Below are positions 1 through 6,740 of a stretch of DNA of 7,481 bases, piece by piece. Location: NCBI GenBank assembly GCA_964568045.1, contig CAZMOL010000073.1, positions 1 to 7,481 on the forward strand, given 5' to 3'. Source of the stretch: CAZDDA01 sp964568045. GTDB lineage: Bacteria > Bipolaricaulota > Bipolaricaulia > UBA7950 > UBA9294. The notes beneath the pieces are model-generated. The model saw only the letters and a list, made by a program, of their open reading frames with translations. It ran no database searches and had not been told where the DNA came from. Position numbers and translations under genes: made by a program. Within the stretch, counting starts at the first letter, position 1; the number at the start of each line of letters is the position of its first letter.

Positions 1-1120
1 GGATGACGCAGTTTGCGTTGGTCAGAATCCCGTTCTTGTCGTAGGTGTAGTCGTGAAACAGGATTCCGCGGGGCGCCTCGACTGCGCCGACCCCTCTTCC
101 GGGGCGAATCTCGAACTGAAGCGGTTCTTCTTTTACTCCTTGCTCAAGCAGCTTGTCGATTAACAGGATGCTATCCTGCGTGGCATGGACGGCCTCCACT
201 ACTTGAGCCACAGTGATCATATAGGGGTTGTGGCACGGCGCCCGCAGGCGAAGCGTTCCCGCAGCGTCCTTGGCTCGCGGGTGAAGCTGCGTGTGGTTGA
301 GGTTGAATCGAGCAAGTGCCCCGACCATATACGCGTCCCGATTGTTTTTGGTGTATTTTGCCGTTGAATGGGGCACACAGAACTCGTTGGTGACTTCGAG
401 ATAATTGCTGACGGGCGCCGTTCCACTGTCGCTTGAAGCGATCTTTCCGCTGATGAAGGCGTATTCAGTTTCGTCCTGTAGCGCGATGTACTCGGTCTCC
501 CGCTCAAAATCCGGGAAGGACAGCGACGCGAACAGCTCCACCGTTTCGTCGTAGTCGGCGAGCGATTCGACCAGCGCGTCCTTGACCGCGGCGAGTTCCT
601 CAGGATCGGGAAGCTTGGCGAATCCCCCCACCATAAGGGAGATCGGGTGTGTCTTTCGTCCGGCGAGGATCTCCGCTAAGCGGTAGGCCAAGCGCTTCAG
701 GCGCATCGCCCGAAGGACCACGTCCTTGTGTGTCTTGACCAGAGGAAAGACGCTTCCCACACCGAGGAAGTCCGGCACGGCGAGACAGTATGCATGCAGC
801 ACGTGGCTCTCCAGTATCTCGGTGTTGAACAGAAGCCTTCGCAACAGCCGTGTCTGCTCGGAGGCCTCGATCCCAAGCGCCGCTTCGGTTGCCAGGATCG
901 AGGCGGTGGAGTGGGCGATCGAGCAGATCCCGCAGATCCGCGATGCGATGTGCGGCACATCGTCGTAGTGCCGGCCGCGGAGCATCGCCTCGAAGAAACG
1001 CGGCGACTCCGGGACCTCCCACCGCAACTCCTCAATCTTGCCATTGTTGGTGTTCAGGACGATGTTTCCGTGGCCTTCGACGCGGGTGACGTGATGGACG
1101 TTGATGTGAACAGAGCTCAC
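1..1120 (-). CDS. hydA: [NiFe] hydrogenase large (alpha) subunit, group 3b/sulfhydrogenase type, 3' end outside window
   Basis: This is the catalytic subunit that carries the NiFe(CN)2CO site for reversible H2 oxidation and pairs with HydD in the cytoplasm. I translated it by hand from a GTG at 1120; the frame stays open to the window edge (373 codons). Seen: an N-terminal TRVEGHG motif at residues 12-18 and the L1 nickel ligand motif RICGICSIAH at 61-70 (C63, C66, H70), both diagnostic of the family. The C-terminal DPCxxC ligand motif lies beyond base 1, so the gene is partial; relatives are usually about 430 residues, leaving roughly 50-60 unseen. The start is supported by GGAGG at 1132-1128, 7 bases upstream, and by a GTGA overlap with the hydD stop. 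No signal peptide is visible. The group 3b assignment rests mainly on the diaphorase-type partner gene. Confidence 0.95.
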   Translation of the reverse strand, partial: MSSVHINVHHVTRVEGHGNIVLNTNNGKIEELRWEVPESPRFFEAMLRGRHYDDVPHIASRICGICSIAHSTASILATEAALGIEASEQTRLLRRLLFNTEILESHVLHAYCLAVPDFLGVGSVFPLVKTHKDVVLRAMRLKRLAYRLAEILAGRKTHPISLMVGGFAKLPDPEELAAVKDALVESLADYDETVELFASLSFPDFERETEYIALQDETEYAFISGKIASSDSGTAPVSNYLEVTNEFCVPHSTAKYTKNNRDAYMVGALARFNLNHTQLHPRAKDAAGTLRLRAPCHNPYMITVAQVVEAVHATQDSILLIDKLLEQGVKEEPLQFEIRPGRGVGAVEAPRGILFHDYTYDKNGILTNANCVI

Positions 1121-1863
1121 TTGACTCCCTCCGTGCTGCACGTGTTGTAGATCTTGAATTTCTCGAGCACTTCTTCCACCGAAAGACCGTATTTTTCGAG
1201 GACGTCCTTTTGTGCGTTGATGTTCGGGTCATCAACCAGCCCGCGACAGCCCCAGCAGTGCCGGCCGGCGGTGACGCAGATCGCGTTGCAGCCAGCGCGA
1301 ATCACCGGGCCAAGACAGGTCTTTCCCAACTCGAACACGCAGATGTTTCCCGCCATCTTGCACTCGACGCAGACCGGGTGGTTGGGAAGCTCGGGTGTCT
1401 TTCCGAGCAGAAGCTCCTTGATGATCCGCAGAAGCTCGGCGGTGTTGATCGGACAGCCGGGCACGTAATAGTCGACCGGGACGACCGCGTCGATCGGCCG
1501 GGTGGCGATGGTGTCGTAGTTCTCGGCGTCCTCGCCGTAGACGATGCTCTGAGCTTCCTCCATTGAGAGGTGGTTCTTCAGGCAGTTGATCCCGCCGATG
1601 TGGGCGCAGGCGCCCAGAGCAATCACGATCTTGGCGCGCTGGCGGATCGCTTTTAATCGAGGGATCTCCGATTCGCGGGTGATACTCCCTTCCACGAACG
1701 CAATGTCGACACTGTCTGCCTTTTCGGTCATGACTTCCCGGAACTCGACGATGTCCACGGCTTCCAGAAGATCCACCAGCGCCTCGCCGTCGATGTTGAG
1801 CGTGTCGAGCTGACAGCCCTCGCAGCAGGTGAAATCGAAGAACGCGACCTTGGGCTTGCTCAC
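1117..1863 (-). CDS. hydD: [NiFe] hydrogenase small (delta) subunit with three [4Fe-4S] clusters
   Basis: The 248-residue electron-transfer subunit passes electrons between the NiFe site of HydA and the flavin/Fe-S fusion protein. Seen: proximal cluster ligands in TCCEGCQ (C14, C17), GACAHIGG (C86) and VPGCPI (C137), then a cysteine-rich C-terminal half with C165, C168, C175, C183, C192, C196, C203 and C206, enough for two more [4Fe-4S] clusters. There is no Tat (RRxFxK) leader, which fits the cytoplasmic group 3 enzymes. The frame is open further upstream to 1953, but those codons lie inside the preceding gene. I chose the GTG at 1863 because the protein then starts SKPKVAFFDFTCCEGC, as expected for the family, because AGGGAGG lies just upstream, and because the GTG shares the GTGA overlap with the upstream TGA. 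Confidence 0.95.
   Translation of the reverse strand: MSKPKVAFFDFTCCEGCQLDTLNIDGEALVDLLEAVDIVEFREVMTEKADSVDIAFVEGSITRESEIPRLKAIRQRAKIVIALGACAHIGGINCLKNHLSMEEAQSIVYGEDAENYDTIATRPIDAVVPVDYYVPGCPINTAELLRIIKELLLGKTPELPNHPVCVECKMAGNICVFELGKTCLGPVIRAGCNAICVTAGRHCWGCRGLVDDPNINAQKDVLEKYGLSVEEVLEKFKIYNTCSTEGVK
1128..1132 (-). promoter_or_regulatory. Ribosome binding site of hydA
   Basis: GGAGG on the minus strand lies 7 bases before the GTG at 1120, inside the end of hydD. It supports the GTG start over any internal ATG and gives hydA its own strong initiation signal in addition to stop/start coupling. Confidence 0.7.
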
Positions 1864-4184
1864 ACCGCCTCCCTCAAATTCCGCAGCTGCGCCAGCGTGA
1901 ACACCGGGCCCTCTTGACACACGTAGACCCCGTTGATCTGGCAGTGGCCGCACTTACCGACCCCACACTTCATCCGCCGTTCGAGCGACAGGATTATCTG
2001 CTCGTCGGCCAGGCCTTTCTTCTTTAACTCGCCGATGACGAAGCGGTACATAATCGGCGGACCAACGACCACCGCCATCGTCTTGGCCGGACTGAGCTCG
2101 ATCCCCGGAATGAGGGTGGTGATCACGCCGACGTTCCCCTCCCACGACTCATCGCCGCGGTCGACGGTCTCGTGGAACTCGACGTCGGGGTTATCGCGCC
2201 ACTTCGAAAGCTCGGCCGTGAACACCCGCTCCTTCGGCGAGCGAGCGCCAAACAGGAGAGCGACCCGACCGAAACGGTCACGGCGATCGATCACGTACTG
2301 CACCAGCGAACGTAGTGGGAACAGGCCGATCCCACCCGCGATGAGGAGCAGGTCCTTCCACTCCAACGATTCGATCGGAAACCCGTTTCCGAACGGGCCC
2401 CGGATTCCGACGAGCGTGCCCTCTTTCAAGGCATGCACGGCGCGGGTGACGTTTCCCACGTTTCTTATCGCCAGCTCGAAGCTGCCGTCACGGGTCGGCG
2501 ACGACGAGATCGAGATCGGCGCCTCGCCGATTCCGGCCATCGACACCTCGACGAACTGGCCCGGCCGATGGCCGAGGCTTTCTCCATTGTCAAACTGGAA
2601 CTCGAACACCTTCTCGTTTTCGGCCAGCTCCTCCACTCGCACCAGTTTCGCCGGCTGCGGCGCGTACAGATCCGGTTGCGGCGTCACCTTGCCGATCAAC
2701 CGGCGCGCCGACTCCGCCTTGGCCCGCTGCGCGATGGCGTTGAACGCCTCCACCGGGCTGGCGATCTCCGGCAGGCAGGCGCTGATGCAGCGGCCACACC
2801 CCACACAGCCGACCATGCCGTAGCGTTCCAGCACGTACTTGCCCTTGCGGAAGATGCGGTGTCTGAACCGTGCCGCCTTGCCGTGGCGGAAGTTCTCTCC
2901 ACCGGCCACCTTGGCAAAATCGGTGAGCATGCATCCGTCCCACTGCCGCACGCGCACCGCGCCTTTGAGATCGAGCGACACCTCGTCCTTGACGTCGAAG
3001 CAGAAGCAGGTCGGACAGACCATGATGCACGAGCCGCAGCTGAGGCAACTCTCGCTCTTCTCCTCCCAGTAGGGATCGTCGTAGTGATCTTCCAGGAGCT
3101 TCGGCAGCCGCTCCCTGGCAACGTCCAGGCTAAGCTGATAGTCCTCCACCGCCGCGTCCCGCAGCGTCTTCTGTGTCGCGATCTCGTAGTCGGTCGGCTC
3201 TCTTGCTTCCGTGTACTCGGCTAAGAGCTCTGCGCCGCGTTGCGAGCCGGTCGTCACCATCACCGTGCTTCCGATGTCGGTCAGGAGCAGGTCAAACCCG
3301 GTCTCGGTCTGGTGTGTCCCCATGCTCGGGGCGAACGCGTTCGGGGAAGGGTGCAGGCAGTCAACGCCGACGATGAAGGTATTCTGCCGCCGCGTGATGT
3401 AATGCGGGTCCGGATGCGCGGTCACGAACACCTCATCGAGCAGCTCGATCGCCTTGATGTCGTAGGGATGCACCCCGAACAGCACCCGCGGCGACTCATC
3501 GAGGACCGGCTCCGCCCCCGGAGCATCGCCCAGCTTCAGCGTGAGCAGCGTCTCCCGCGGCGGCCGAAGGAAGTTCGCCGGCGGATGGACCGTGACGTCG
3601 TAGTTCAGGTGAAGCTCCTCGAACCGCTTGATCCTATCGAAGACGTACTTGCCCTGCTTTTCTTTGACGCCGATGACCTCCGCGCTGGCGGCAAGCCCAT
3701 CGTACAGCGATCGCAGGTCCTCCTTGCCGATCGCGAAGGTCTCTCTCACCGCGATCGCTTCGGCGACCGGCGCCTCGGCGATCGGTCTTTCCACCGTGGT
3801 GACCGTCGCCTCCGGCGGGATGGCGGCGAGGGTGTCATCGATCAGCCGTTCGAGATGATCCGGCGCAAAGGGTTTCAGCACGTAGTCGACCGCGCCCAGA
3901 CGCCTTGCCTCCTGCGCGGTCTCCGAGGACGGGTACGCCGTGATCACAATCGACTTGATCCACGGCCTCTCCGCCTTGATCGCCTCTAGGACCGCCAGGC
4001 CCGTCTTCCCGGGCAGCCTAAGATCGACCACCAGGACGCTGAAGTCCTGCGTCTTGACCATCTCCAGGGCCTGCTCGCCGGTTTCCGCTGTGGCGACCCT
4101 GTAGCCGGCCTCGGTGAGCCAATCGCGGATCGACTCCCGTACGATCGGCTCGTCGTCCACAACCAGAACCGTATGCTCTGGCAT
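1860..4184 (-). CDS. hydBG: Receiver-HydB-HydG fusion: response regulator receiver joined to hydrogenase beta (4Fe-4S) and gamma (FAD/NAD(P)) subunits
   Basis: One uninterrupted 774-residue frame with three parts. (1) Receiver, about 1-122: acidic pair D10/D11, phospho-acceptor D54 in VVDLRLPG, T82 and K104. An Ala/Pro/Glu-rich linker follows at about 123-150. (2) HydB-like, about 150-500: two ferredoxin-type motifs, C380/C383/C386/C390 and C460/C463/C466/C470. (3) HydG-like ferredoxin-NADP reductase fold, about 505-774: flavin-region RPGQF (540-544) and APISISSSP (555-563), nucleotide-binding GGIGLFPL (617-624), and a C-terminal 2Fe-2S motif C740/C745/C748/C756, as in dihydroorotate dehydrogenase electron-transfer subunits. 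It should move electrons between HydD and NAD(P)(H). In known HydBGDA operons beta and gamma are separate genes and carry no receiver. AAGGAG at 4199-4194 sits 9 bases before the ATG. Phosphorylation control is inferred, not shown. Confidence 0.93.
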   Translation of the reverse strand: MPEHTVLVVDDEPIVRESIRDWLTEAGYRVATAETGEQALEMVKTQDFSVLVVDLRLPGKTGLAVLEAIKAERPWIKSIVITAYPSSETAQEARRLGAVDYVLKPFAPDHLERLIDDTLAAIPPEATVTTVERPIAEAPVAEAIAVRETFAIGKEDLRSLYDGLAASAEVIGVKEKQGKYVFDRIKRFEELHLNYDVTVHPPANFLRPPRETLLTLKLGDAPGAEPVLDESPRVLFGVHPYDIKAIELLDEVFVTAHPDPHYITRRQNTFIVGVDCLHPSPNAFAPSMGTHQTETGFDLLLTDIGSTVMVTTGSQRGAELLAEYTEAREPTDYEIATQKTLRDAAVEDYQLSLDVARERLPKLLEDHYDDPYWEEKSESCLSCGSCIMVCPTCFCFDVKDEVSLDLKGAVRVRQWDGCMLTDFAKVAGGENFRHGKAARFRHRIFRKGKYVLERYGMVGCVGCGRCISACLPEIASPVEAFNAIAQRAKAESARRLIGKVTPQPDLYAPQPAKLVRVEELAENEKVFEFQFDNGESLGHRPGQFVEVSMAGIGEAPISISSSPTRDGSFELAIRNVGNVTRAVHALKEGTLVGIRGPFGNGFPIESLEWKDLLLIAGGIGLFPLRSLVQYVIDRRDRFGRVALLFGARSPKERVFTAELSKWRDNPDVEFHETVDRGDESWEGNVGVITTLIPGIELSPAKTMAVVVGPPIMYRFVIGELKKKGLADEQIILSLERRMKCGVGKCGHCQINGVYVCQEGPVFTLAQLRNLREAV

Positions 4185-4187
4185 CGC

Positions 4188-4577
4188 TTAGGTCTCCTTT
4201 TTCCCGCTTGGCGTCTCGGAAAGCGCCTTCTTGACGAGTTTCTCCAGCTTATCCGGCGCGATCGGCTTGGTCATGTACTGCAGCGCGCCCAGTTTCATCG
4301 CCTCGTCGCGCATCTGCGGCGACGCGTACGCCGTGATGACGATTGCCTTGACGTCAGGTTTCATTTGTTTCATCTCTTCCAGCACACGTATCCCGGTCTT
4401 TCCCGGAAGCCGCACATCCAGAATAACCAGGCCGATATCTTGATTCTCAAGGATCTGCAACCCCTCTTCGCCGGTCTCCGCCGTTTGCACCTCGTAACCG
4501 GCATCGAGGAGCCAATCCCGTAGCGACTCCCGCACGATCGGCTCATCATCGACGATCAGAATCGGTGTTTTAGTCAT
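4188..4577 (-). CDS. Stand-alone response regulator receiver domain protein
   Basis: The 129-residue protein is a single CheY-like receiver with no DNA-binding or enzymatic output domain. Seen: DDE at 10-12, phospho-acceptor D54 in VILDVRLPGKTG, T82 in IVITAY and K104 in MTKP, so all catalytic positions for phosphotransfer are intact. My gap-free hand alignment to the first 123 residues of the downstream fusion gives about 66 identities (54%), including the shared stretch DDEPIVRES, so the two are probably duplicates. It is the first gene of the hydrogenase operon; its TAA is 3 bases from the fusion ATG, and the ribosome binding site of the fusion lies inside its last codons. AGGA lies a few bases upstream of its own ATG. 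A likely role is a phosphate relay or competitor for the fused receiver (inference); no kinase is in view. Confidence 0.93.
   Translation of the reverse strand: MTKTPILIVDDEPIVRESLRDWLLDAGYEVQTAETGEEGLQILENQDIGLVILDVRLPGKTGIRVLEEMKQMKPDVKAIVITAYASPQMRDEAMKLGALQYMTKPIAPDKLEKLVKKALSETPSGKKET
4194..4199 (-). promoter_or_regulatory. Ribosome binding site of the receiver-HydB-HydG fusion
   Basis: AAGGAG on the minus strand lies 9 bases before the ATG at 4184 and overlaps the last codons of the upstream receiver gene. It confirms that translation starts ahead of the receiver domain, so the receiver is a true part of the fusion and not read-through. Confidence 0.7.
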
Positions 4578-4943
4578 GACCTATCCTAGTCGTTTCCCAC
4601 TATTTCTTGCAAACCTATTCAATCGGAAGACGAAGGTTTTCGATACAGAACCTTGGAGAAATTGAAAACACGCCCTGGGGATACCGTGAAGTCCCTTTCA
4701 GTGTGGTCAAAATCCCTCACGTTGCCCCCAGTGGCTGTAGAAGTGTCGCCGAATCGTAAACAGCCCACCCAGCAAATTCAAGCCGATTTCACCCGGATGG
4801 AAACACCCCCGCGCCAGCGTTCGCATCGGTTGAATGAGAGACAACCCCCTTCTCCAGGCGCATCCCGCGCATCCATCGCTTCGAAGATGAAAACCCTCGA
4901 TTGTCAAATGCAAAGCGAAGGAGTGGCAAATGAGAATAGGGGG

Positions 4944-4962
4944 TGATTCGCAAGGGGAATCA
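4944..4962. repeat. Short perfect inverted repeat
   Basis: TGATTC at 4944-4949 and GAATCA at 4957-4962 form a 6-bp stem with a 7-base loop. There is no T-run, so it is not an intrinsic terminator. With TAGCGCTA a few bases away it could be a regulator site in the divergent region, but this is weak. Confidence 0.25.
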
Positions 4963-5199
4963 GGACTAGCGCTACATGGTTCCGGAGGGCCTTATTCAGA
5001 AAGCTCGCGAGGTTTTCAAGGGGCTCAAGCTTCTGTGCAGTCTTATTGGAAACCGATTTCATCGTGATTTTCGCCTCGACACTGGACAGGGCGGCACCGG
5101 ACTGTATGCCTTTCCAGTGGGCGCTCTATGGCGAACGTAGCGATGGCCCCTCCTTTCGGAAGAAGGGCCCCGCAACTGAGAAATGGTAGCCCCACTAGT

Positions 5200-5227
5200 T
5201 TGAGTATGCGGCGTTGCGAGGTAAGAT
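5200..5227 (+). promoter_or_regulatory. Possible sigma-70 promoter for the HEPN-type gene
   Basis: TTGAGT (5200-5205) and TAAGAT (5222-5227) with a 16-base spacer each match four of six consensus positions. Transcription would begin near 5234, about 40 bases before the preferred start at 5275 and downstream of the alternative start at 5128. It is a weak match and could be chance. Confidence 0.3.
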
Positions 5228-5274
5228 GGGGAATATATCCTGGCTTCAAAGAGTTGCAGTGGAAGTACCTTAGT

Positions 5275-6372
5275 ATGACAAGGGAAAAGAAGAAACGCCA
5301 TTTGCGTGATACGAAGGGAGTTTGGTCCTTCATCTGTCCAATTCGAAACCTTATTCTGACAAAGGACGTTGGTGAAGAAGTCTGCGTTGAGGATGTAGTC
5401 TTTGTTTCATCTGCAAAGCTCCCTCGAGTGAGAAAACGGCTTGGACTACCTGTACAGATTTCAGCCTTTGGTTCTCATTTCAAGAAGGCGCTTGCCCAAT
5501 ACGAGACCTACGCTGTCATCAAGACGCCTGTTGGTAGTCCAAAACGACTCAAGCCAACCCTCTTGCAGAAAGTTGAGGAAGCTTGTTGCCTCCTAAGATG
5601 TGGGGGTTGGCCGTTCATGAAGCGGTCTTCAGCCTGGTATCTTAATTCTTTTGGTCCACCCAATACCTCGCCGCGAACTGAGCAACACCTGCTGTTCGTC
5701 AATAGAGCAGAGAAGTCGTGGGTAGGTGAAAGAGGCTGGTTGCTTGGGCTTGTTCCTTTTGCGCTGGACTCGTTTTGGAAAGGGTTTCAACAGGAGGGCG
5801 GTTTCTTGGAGGATCTTCTAGCATTCCTTGCTCCGAAGTCTGCTGTACAACAACAGTGGAAAGCGCAAGTTCGACAGGCTGCAATTCTCTTAGGTCAGAG
5901 CTTGCAGACGTTGGACAAGGGCATCGCATTCCTTTTGGACATGATTGCATTGGACATCCTTCTTCTCGAGCGAACCGAGAACGCTGAGCCAAGTATGTAT
6001 GAGCGATTAGAAGCATTGATGGGGTGGATGAACACAAGATTGCCAAAGCCATGGTTCACTAAGACGGCAGTAAGACGTCTCCGCACACTTCGGAATGACA
6101 TTGTTCACGACGGAAAGACCACTGATATCAAGGTCCGCGACTTGCTTTTGGCAGATGAACTTGCCATGAACCTCGTCATGAACATCTGCTTGCTACGGAA
6201 ACGGTGGGGCAATAGGTCAGGGCTAATAGAACTCACCGAAAAGCTGAAGGCGTGTGAGGCACTGCAATTACCGCCCAGCTTCTCCAGAAAGCTAAGGCCT
6301 CCTACTCGGGTCATTCGTCCGCAGTATAAGCAGAAGGATCTCTCAGATTTGAGGGGACTGATCGGTGGCTGA
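5275..6372 (+). CDS. Hypothetical protein with a C-terminal HEPN-like (R-x4-H) domain
   Basis: The 365-residue protein is not recognised by name. The N-terminal half (about 14-170) reads as a mixed, beta-rich domain beginning near GVWSFICPIRNLIL. The C-terminal half is helical and includes FLLDMIALDILLLERTE followed by LRTLRNDIVHDG, where R273 and H278 form the R-x4-H motif typical of HEPN ribonucleases (bases 6091-6108). HEPN proteins cut RNA in toxin-antitoxin, phage-defence and CRISPR settings. The frame is open from 5068, with an ATG at 5128 giving 414 residues. I prefer 5275 because GGAAG lies 9 bases upstream, whereas 5128 has no ribosome binding site, and the extra 49 residues are Pro/Arg/Ser-rich and lack domain character. 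The tail is basic. Base composition is lower in GC than the hydrogenase operon, which suggests transfer. A real gene is likely; nuclease activity is inference. Confidence 0.8.
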   Translation: MTREKKKRHLRDTKGVWSFICPIRNLILTKDVGEEVCVEDVVFVSSAKLPRVRKRLGLPVQISAFGSHFKKALAQYETYAVIKTPVGSPKRLKPTLLQKVEEACCLLRCGGWPFMKRSSAWYLNSFGPPNTSPRTEQHLLFVNRAEKSWVGERGWLLGLVPFALDSFWKGFQQEGGFLEDLLAFLAPKSAVQQQWKAQVRQAAILLGQSLQTLDKGIAFLLDMIALDILLLERTENAEPSMYERLEALMGWMNTRLPKPWFTKTAVRRLRTLRNDIVHDGKTTDIKVRDLLLADELAMNLVMNICLLRKRWGNRSGLIELTEKLKACEALQLPPSFSRKLRPPTRVIRPQYKQKDLSDLRGLIGG

Positions 6373-6406
6373 CGCCGCAGGAACTCCAGAGGGACCGCTT
6401 CTCTTT

Positions 6407-6493
6407 GTTCAGAACGCCGATTGACACTATCTCAGCAGACGCGCCTGGACGGCGCAGGTAACAGGGGCGGCAATTCTGAACTGAGCAATTTTT
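6407..6493 (+). terminator. Stem-loop with trailing T-run, possible terminator of the HEPN-type gene
   Basis: GTTCAGAA (6407-6414) pairs perfectly with TTCTGAAC (6474-6481). A 1x2 internal loop and a 4-bp GCCG/CGGC stem (6416-6419 with 6468-6471) follow, and the loop contains a 5-bp hairpin GCGCC/GGCGC (6441-6455). A run of five T lies at 6489-6493, 7 bases beyond the stem. The long loop and offset T-run are not classical for an intrinsic terminator, so another structured element is possible. Confidence 0.35.
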
Positions 6494-6520
6494 ACTGCTG
6501 ACCCCAAGATCCACACCCCT

Positions 6521-6545
6521 GTCTGCGTGCGACGCACAGGCAGAC
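6521..6545. repeat. Inverted repeat / hairpin
   Basis: GTCTGC (6521-6526) pairs with GCAGAC (6540-6545), and the stem continues as GTG/CAC with a two-base bulge around a CGACG loop. There is no T-run on the plus strand immediately after it, so it is not an obvious terminator. Its function is unknown. Confidence 0.35.
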
Positions 6546-6662
6546 CCGTCAAAAAGACAGTCTACCTAATGGGGGTGCTCTTCGCACCTGTATAATCTGA
6601 TGGTAGCCCGCAGGCTGACCCTTCCGAGTACTTCTCTTAGGTAAGGCAGCGATCCTGTTCCG

Positions 6663-6710
6663 TGTACGTTTTTCGTGACGCAATTCGCTTTGTTGACGCT
6701 GGATGTACGT
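6663..6710. repeat. Direct repeat TGTACGT around the promoter
   Basis: TGTACGT occurs at 6663-6669 and 6704-6710, 41 bases apart, each followed within a few bases by CGT. One copy lies upstream of the -35 and one inside the spacer of the 6693-6721 promoter, a layout that would suit a pair of operator sites. With only seven exact bases it may be chance. Confidence 0.3.
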
Positions 6711-6721
6711 CTCCGTATACT
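6693..6721 (+). promoter_or_regulatory. Strong sigma-70 type promoter
   Basis: TTGACG (6693-6698) and TATACT (6716-6721) are separated by exactly 17 bases, each matching five of six consensus positions. Transcription would start near 6728 and give a leader of about 170 bases before the membrane protein gene at 6898. It is the best promoter match in the window. Confidence 0.6.
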
Positions 6722-6740
6722 GTTTTAGAGGATTCTTGTA

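Larger units (their letters stand above)
4578..5274. other. Divergent intergenic region without a convincing gene
   Basis: This gap separates the leftward hydrogenase operon from the rightward HEPN-type gene and must hold the promoters of both. Reading frames here (for example 4653-4946 plus) translate to Pro/Ser/Arg-rich sequence with no family resemblance and are taken as chance. I see a perfect 8-base palindrome TAGCGCTA at 4967-4974 and a short inverted repeat at 4944-4962, but no sigma-54 type element. A TTGACC on the minus strand (4710-4705) has no good -10 at the right distance. The base composition changes from GC-rich to more balanced across this stretch. Confidence 0.5.

Noticed and set aside
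600..1022. 140-residue minus-strand frame inside hydA
   Set aside because: Out of frame with the hydA reading that contains the RICGIC nickel motif; no support of its own.
2433..3224. 263-residue plus-strand reading frame opposite the fusion gene
   Set aside because: Arg/Leu/His-rich shadow typical of the antisense strand of a GC-rich gene; the minus-strand frame has clear Cys and nucleotide-binding motifs.
3240..3989. 249-residue plus-strand reading frame opposite the receiver and beta domains
   Set aside because: Same kind of antisense shadow, Arg/Asp-rich, no family resemblance.
4681..4710. Sigma-70 promoter for the hydrogenase operon (TTGACC on the minus strand)
   Set aside because: No acceptable -10 at 16-18 bases; the nearest candidates match poorly.
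4653..4946. 97-residue plus-strand reading frame in the divergent gap
   Set aside because: Pro/Ser/Arg/Gln-rich translation without domain character and no ribosome binding site; overlaps the expected upstream region of the hydrogenase operon.
6407..6481. Integron attC site
   Set aside because: The inverted arms have GTT at the left and AAC at the right end, opposite to the attC core-site arrangement, and no integrase or cassette is present.
6591..6596. Perfect TATAAT as a -10 element
   Set aside because: No -35-like sequence 16-18 bases upstream, and no correctly spaced TGn extended -10; it follows a small hairpin, so chance is likely.
6497..6621. Insertion-sequence remnant bounded by the GCTGACCC repeat
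   Set aside because: Only eight shared bases, in direct orientation, with no transposase fragment between or beside them.
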